DNA of 64,000 nt from Gammaproteobacteria bacterium (GTDB taxonomy: Bacteria > Pseudomonadota > Gammaproteobacteria > Pseudomonadales > Halieaceae): NCBI GenBank assembly GCA_030426545.1, contig JAUHYL010000001.1, positions 1 to 64,000 on the forward strand. Reading direction: 5' to 3'. Shown here in pieces: positions 60,455 to 64,000 of the stretch. Under the pieces are notes generated by a model, which saw nothing but the letters and a program-made list of their open reading frames with translations, had not been told where the DNA came from and did not search any database. Position numbers and translations under genes: made by a program. Within the stretch, counting starts at the first letter, position 1, and each line of letters begins with the position of its first letter.

Positions 60455-61693
60455 TCAAGGAGACATCAGAGCATCATTGACGCCGTGGGTCTCGGCATCC
60501 ACCACGAAAGCCGGGGTTGCCCGGATCCAGTATTGCGTCGAGATGGAGCGGCAACGCCCCGTCACAGGATCTGGATCGGCGTCCGCAAAGCGGTACAAAG
60601 CAGCATAGGCGCCATGACAGGTCCGACCCATCACCGAGTTGCCGAGCACCGACAGCATGCGTTTCATCTTCTCTGGCGCCGGCTCCCCGGTGTCCGTCAC
60701 TGCACTGCGGAAGCCGTAGTTAATGTCGTACATTGCCTCCACCGGGGTGTAGCCCGCGAGATAACCCTGCAGGCCGCCATCCTCGTTGAAGGTCACCTCA
60801 AGGCGAGCATCTTTTAGGGGGCGCTCCAGATGGAGGCCAGCGACCAGCCAGTGAAAGCGCACGTCTACAGGCTCGGTGATGAGCACGCCATCCACGATAC
60901 GGCCATGGGTGTCGCCACGAAAACGCGCGTCCAGGTCGGATGCGTAGGTTGCGTAAGGAATTGCCTCTCTCTTCGCACTCAGTACGATAGGGTCTGCGCT
61001 GGCGTACAAGCCCACGTCGACGTGATCGTCGCTCTCATAGCTATCCAGGCCCCTGAGTACGACCAGGACGGCCCAGCCGCCCTGTAACATCATCTCCGAA
61101 ACGCCGCTTTCCCCACTGGGCAGGTCGCCCGATTCGTCCGCCGCCGCATACTGTTCGCCCGCCCCATCACAACCGACCACCCGTGCCATCTGATTATCAA
61201 TGCCACTGCGGTCGCCGACGCCCCGAAAGTCGTCGTGGGCGCAAGAACCCTTCTCCAGTGTGCCGGAATGGGTGGTATGGCGGCCATCGAGGTCAATGCC
61301 GAACGCTACGACGTCCGCCGCCGCCATCAGTTTGTAGTGTGGGTCGGGCGGGCCCAATTCCGGGTGAGCGCAGAGATTGCCGCCGTCGATTTCGGCCAGC
61401 GCGAATGCTCCCTTATTCACCCGGTTGCGGAAATCTGCTACAGATTCCCCTTCGCGCTGCTGCCCCTTAGGACTGTGCTCGAAAATTTGAACATAACCGC
61501 GTGAACGGCCCTCGGGGCACATAACGTCGATTTGGCTCGGCCTGGCTAGCGCGTTGCCCATGCCATGGACGATAAAACCGACCTGGCCTCCTTCCGGCGG
61601 CTCCAGACTGTGGCTGAATATGGCTCCTGTCGCGAGACCAATCACGCCCATTGAGACCAGCGTTTTACCCTTGATAAAATCTACAAATCGCAT
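60455..61693 (-). CDS. Secreted protein of unknown function, paralogue B
   Basis: A 412-residue exported protein, upstream paralogue of the gene at 59117, 108 bases apart. The N-terminus MRFVDFIKGKTLVSMGVIGL has a Lys-bearing start and hydrophobic core. It shares CPEGRSRGYVQIFE, CAHPEL, CAHDDF, GIDNQ, DPIVLSA, FRGDTHGRIVDG, FHWLVAGLHLERPL and GYTPVEAMYD with paralogue A, and the same six Cys. It lies 46 bases downstream of the TetR gene on the same strand. The divergent DUF1592/DUF1588 gene begins 899 bases away, beyond the TetR gene. I know of no characterised member; the pair with DUF1592 proteins suggests envelope-linked, possibly redox, function. Confidence 0.82.
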   Translation of the reverse strand: MRFVDFIKGKTLVSMGVIGLATGAIFSHSLEPPEGGQVGFIVHGMGNALARPSQIDVMCPEGRSRGYVQIFEHSPKGQQREGESVADFRNRVNKGAFALAEIDGGNLCAHPELGPPDPHYKLMAAADVVAFGIDLDGRHTTHSGTLEKGSCAHDDFRGVGDRSGIDNQMARVVGCDGAGEQYAAADESGDLPSGESGVSEMMLQGGWAVLVVLRGLDSYESDDHVDVGLYASADPIVLSAKREAIPYATYASDLDARFRGDTHGRIVDGVLITEPVDVRFHWLVAGLHLERPLKDARLEVTFNEDGGLQGYLAGYTPVEAMYDINYGFRSAVTDTGEPAPEKMKRMLSVLGNSVMGRTCHGAYAALYRFADADPDPVTGRCRSISTQYWIRATPAFVVDAETHGVNDALMSP

Positions 61694-61739
61694 GTCGGGT
61701 TCTCTCTTATAGAAGTGCTGCCGGTTAACGGGTGTACGG

Positions 61740-62318
61740 TTACTCGGTTGGATCGTCGAGGGGAATTCCTGCGAGATATAGCCATACGCGCGTGCGTTCT
61801 ATCAAAAATTTCGCGGGACTGATCTCCTCCGGTATTACCTGCCATTGCAGCAGAGTGCCGCCGAGGTGGGCGATGAAGGCCTCCACCGCAGCATCGTGAC
61901 TTATCACCAGCTCCGGCATCCTCTTGGAAACAGCATCGAACAACACCTCTGTTCTTCGCTTGTCAAGTTGCGCCAGGGCCTCGTCTGCAAGGTCGGCCTG
62001 AAATCCCTGCAGGAAGCTGGCCAATTGCGCCCGACTGCCAAGCATGTCGCCGATACATACTGCCAGTGCCATCAGGCTCGCTGCCGAGCGAGCAGCAGAA
62101 ACTGAGCCCAGCAACTTCTCGAAATACGTCAACGCCTGTTCGCTGAGCGTACGCTTCAGGGCTTCTACCCCTTCAAAGCGCTGGATGATCGCCGCCCGGG
62201 AGATGTCCAACTCGCGCGCCAGCTCAGAGAGGGTGAACTGTTGATGACCACGCACCATGTACAAGTGCTGTGCAGTACTGAAAAGCGTTTCATCGGTAAC
62301 CTGCTTGGGTCTCGCCAT
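61740..62318 (-). CDS. TetR-family transcriptional regulator
   Basis: A 192-residue TetR protein. TLSELARELDISRAAIIQRFEG (about residues 27-48) is the helix-turn-helix; ARPKQVTDETLFSTAQHLY is helix 1. The C-terminal ligand-binding domain has no diagnostic motif. It is the first gene of a minus-strand set with two secreted paralogues and diverges from the DUF1592 gene. Inverted TAACACC half-sites lie in the shared promoter region. It is distinct from the regulator at 26035 (different N-terminus), and no CAACAnTGTTG site is near, so it probably controls only this module. Confidence 0.9.
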   Translation of the reverse strand: MARPKQVTDETLFSTAQHLYMVRGHQQFTLSELARELDISRAAIIQRFEGVEALKRTLSEQALTYFEKLLGSVSAARSAASLMALAVCIGDMLGSRAQLASFLQGFQADLADEALAQLDKRRTEVLFDAVSKRMPELVISHDAAVEAFIAHLGGTLLQWQVIPEEISPAKFLIERTRVWLYLAGIPLDDPTE

Positions 62319-62322
62319 TCAA

Positions 62323-62391
62323 TAACACCTTGTGTTGCCACAGCGGCCAATATTGGCCTTTGCTGGCTTGCAGTTTCTTACAGGGGTGTTA
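62323..62391. promoter_or_regulatory. Inverted TAACACC half-sites in the TetR/DUF1592 divergent region
   Basis: TAACACC at 62323-62329 and GGTGTTA at 62385-62391 face each other 55 bases apart. The first is part of AACAC-CTT-GTGTT (62324-62336), a small perfect inverted repeat just ahead of the TetR start at 62318. The 274-base divergent region otherwise shows no gene. Likely autoregulatory operators for the TetR protein (inference). Confidence 0.45.
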
Positions 62392-62592
62392 TATTACATT
62401 CCATCGGCACAGGAAGCCAGCACCAAGGGAAGCCAAATTGCTGGATTTGTCCGCACTGGTACTGGGCAACGCTTGCAGGTCTTGAACTTTGGTCTCAATC
62501 AATGATGCGGCGATGGTCTCCGACCAAGCCACGCAAACACTGGGCCTATTGTCCTGCTACCCATCAACCTGACGCCCAGGGAGCGCGAAAAC

Positions 62593-64000
62593 TTGAAGCA
62601 CACGGTATGTACAATCACGAATTCGAGACCGCTTATCCAGGTGCGGTGCCTGGCCGTCCTGTTGGTGGTCACACTCGCCACGGCGCCTGAATCCCTGGCC
62701 AGGGCAGAGCCTGAACTCAACAGCGCGGGCGGCCCACCAAAGGTGCGCAGGCTGACGGAAGCCCAGTACCGAGCAACAATTGCGGACATTTTTGGGCCCA
62801 ACATTGCAGTGGTCGGCCGCTTCGAGCGCGCATTGCGCTCCGATGGCCTGATAGCGGTCGGCACGAGCGAGGCGGGCCTCTCCCCCTTCAGTATTGAGCA
62901 GTACAACATCAGCGCCCGTAACATCGCCTCGGTGGTGATGAGTCAAGAGCGGCGCGACGCATTTCTATCCTGTCATCCCGCCGCGGCGGACACCTTCGAC
63001 AAGACATGCGCTCGTCGCTTTATCGGGGAATACGGGCTGCGCCTTTTTCGCCGTCCATTGAGCGACGCAGAAATTGATCTGTTCCTGTCCCTCGCAGAGG
63101 CTGGTCACGACAAACTGGGCAACTTCTACAGCGGGCTACAATTCGCACTTACCGGCATGCTGGTGGCGCCCGACTTCCTGCTCAGAATCGAGCGCTTCAT
63201 GCCGGATTCGGCGCGCCCCGGCAGCTTCCGTCTGGACAACTATTCCAGCGCGACGCGGCTAAGTTATTTCCTGACCGGCTCCGCGCCCGACGCCGAACTT
63301 CTCGCCGCGGCGGCGGCTGGCCAACTCTCCAATAATGTGGAGCTGGCGAAGCAGGTAGATCGCCTGATGGCCTCGCCCCGCTTCGAGACGGCCATACGCG
63401 ATTTTTTTGCGGACATGCTCTACTTCAATTTATTCGCAGACCTGGCGAAGGATTCGGAGATCTACCCCGCCTTCAACTCCGCTGTGGCCGCTGACTCACG
63501 AGAGCAGACGGTTCGCACCATTACCCATCACCTGCTCGAAAGCGGGGGTGACTACCGCGAGTTGTTCACCACGCGCAGCGCGCCACTCACGCGCTCGCTC
63601 GGTATCCTGTACCGCATGCCCGTCGCCACACGCCACGGCTGGAGCATGGGAGAGTTCTCCGAGTCCAGTGGCCGCGCGGGTATCCAGTCCCAGGTTAGCT
63701 TCCTCGCGCTGCACTCACACCCGGGCCGCTCCTCACCCACGCTTAGAGGCAAGGCGATCCGCGAAATCTTCCTCTGCCAACACGTGCCTGACCCTCCCGC
63801 CGACGTCGACTTCACCGGGATCAATGACATCGCCAACCCCGAACGTCCAACGGCGCGGGACAGGCTGGAGGCACATGGCACGAATCCAGCCTGCGTAGGC
63901 TGTCACACGCTGATGGACCCGCTGGGGCTAACTCTCGAAAACTTTGACGGACTGGGTGTGTTCCGCACGCGCGAAAACGGCGCGGAGATCAATGTCAGCG
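62593..64000 (+). CDS. DUF1592/DUF1588-family secreted protein, truncated at the window edge
   Basis: At least 469 codons, open to the window end. The preferred start is a TTG at 62593 with AGGGAG upstream; a GTG at 62641 is possible. A hydrophobic stretch (CLAVLLVVTLATAPESLA) is signal-peptide-like. Then come DUF1587/DUF1595-like RRLTEAQYRATIADIFG, a DUF1592 region FRRPLSDAEIDLFLSLAE, and a DUF1588 part with NPACVGCHTLMDPLGLTLENFD, which has a C-x2-C-H heme-binding-like motif. Such proteins are known from planctomycetes and some marine bacteria, with unproven function. It diverges from the TetR gene. Confidence 0.85.
   Translation, partial: MKHTVCTITNSRPLIQVRCLAVLLVVTLATAPESLARAEPELNSAGGPPKVRRLTEAQYRATIADIFGPNIAVVGRFERALRSDGLIAVGTSEAGLSPFSIEQYNISARNIASVVMSQERRDAFLSCHPAAADTFDKTCARRFIGEYGLRLFRRPLSDAEIDLFLSLAEAGHDKLGNFYSGLQFALTGMLVAPDFLLRIERFMPDSARPGSFRLDNYSSATRLSYFLTGSAPDAELLAAAAAGQLSNNVELAKQVDRLMASPRFETAIRDFFADMLYFNLFADLAKDSEIYPAFNSAVAADSREQTVRTITHHLLESGGDYRELFTTRSAPLTRSLGILYRMPVATRHGWSMGEFSESSGRAGIQSQVSFLALHSHPGRSSPTLRGKAIREIFLCQHVPDPPADVDFTGINDIANPERPTARDRLEAHGTNPACVGCHTLMDPLGLTLENFDGLGVFRTRENGAEINVS

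Noticed and set aside
1-64000. Search for CRISPR arrays, tRNA, rRNA and transposase genes
   Set aside because: No repeat-spacer pattern, tRNA-like cloverleaf or transposase motif was seen by reading. A tool scan could still find a small RNA.

Overview
The window looks like part of a catabolic gene island from a GC-rich Gram-negative bacterium. A TonB-dependent outer-membrane receptor, a secreted PQQ dehydrogenase and an MFS transporter mark it as Gram-negative. The mixture of many short-chain dehydrogenases (SDRs), acyl-CoA enzymes and KstD-like flavoproteins resembles marine gammaproteobacteria of the Halieaceae/Spongiibacteraceae type. That placement is an inference from gene content. I saw no rRNA, tRNA, CRISPR array or intact insertion sequence.

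Layout. 0-7.8 kb: a truncated gene start, two divergent SDRs, malonyl-CoA decarboxylase with an adenylate-forming ligase, then SDR, SnoaL-like and amidohydrolase genes. 7.8-12.6 kb (minus): a three-subunit molybdenum hydroxylase, a MoaD/ThiS-like protein and an AraC regulator. 12.9-14.5 kb: SDR and TIM-barrel isomerase. 14.5-17.2 kb (minus): sulfotransferase, Rieske oxygenase and a small coupled protein. 17.5-20.1 kb: SDR, zinc-type dehydrogenase, SDR. 20.3-23.6 kb: CoA-transferase, acyl-CoA ligase and two small conserved proteins. 23.8-26.7 kb: lipoyl-less E2-like acyltransferase, thiolase and a TetR regulator. 26.9-35.2 kb (plus): ferredoxin reductase, ferredoxin, PQQ dehydrogenase, MFS transporter, esterase and TonB receptor. 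35.3-40.7 kb (minus): amidohydrolase, Cys-less thiolase-like protein with a DUF35 partner, P450, SDR and ferredoxin. 40.9-47.1 kb (plus): EthD-like protein, SDR, KstD-like flavoprotein, aldehyde dehydrogenase, a decayed acyltransferase and a DHRS1-like SDR. 47.1-57.2 kb (minus): an eight-gene beta-oxidation-type operon with a second KstD-like protein. 57.4-59.1 kb: crotonase and EthD-like genes between two gene remnants. 59.1-64 kb: a different module with two secreted paralogues of unknown function, a second TetR regulator and a divergent DUF1592/DUF1588 gene cut by the window edge.

Together the first 59 kb fits uptake, oxidation, CoA activation and beta-oxidation-like breakdown of a polycyclic or terpenoid/steroid-like substrate. 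The KstD-like proteins, paired acyl-CoA dehydrogenases, MaoC-type hydratase and Cys-less thiolase/DUF35 pair are the best hints of steroid-type chemistry. The actual substrate cannot be read from the sequence.

The most striking signal is an 11-bp palindrome, CAACAnTGTTG. It occurs exactly or with one or two mismatches in eight intergenic regions (about 1.24, 5.11, 12.74, 20.23, 25.94, 26.81, 40.82 and 57.38 kb), just ahead of nearly every major transcription unit and usually in divergent promoters. It is probably the operator of one regulator, and the TetR protein encoded at 26035-26667, next to one of the sites, is the leading candidate. The 59-64 kb module is the second item of interest, with its own TetR protein and a different inverted half-site pair.
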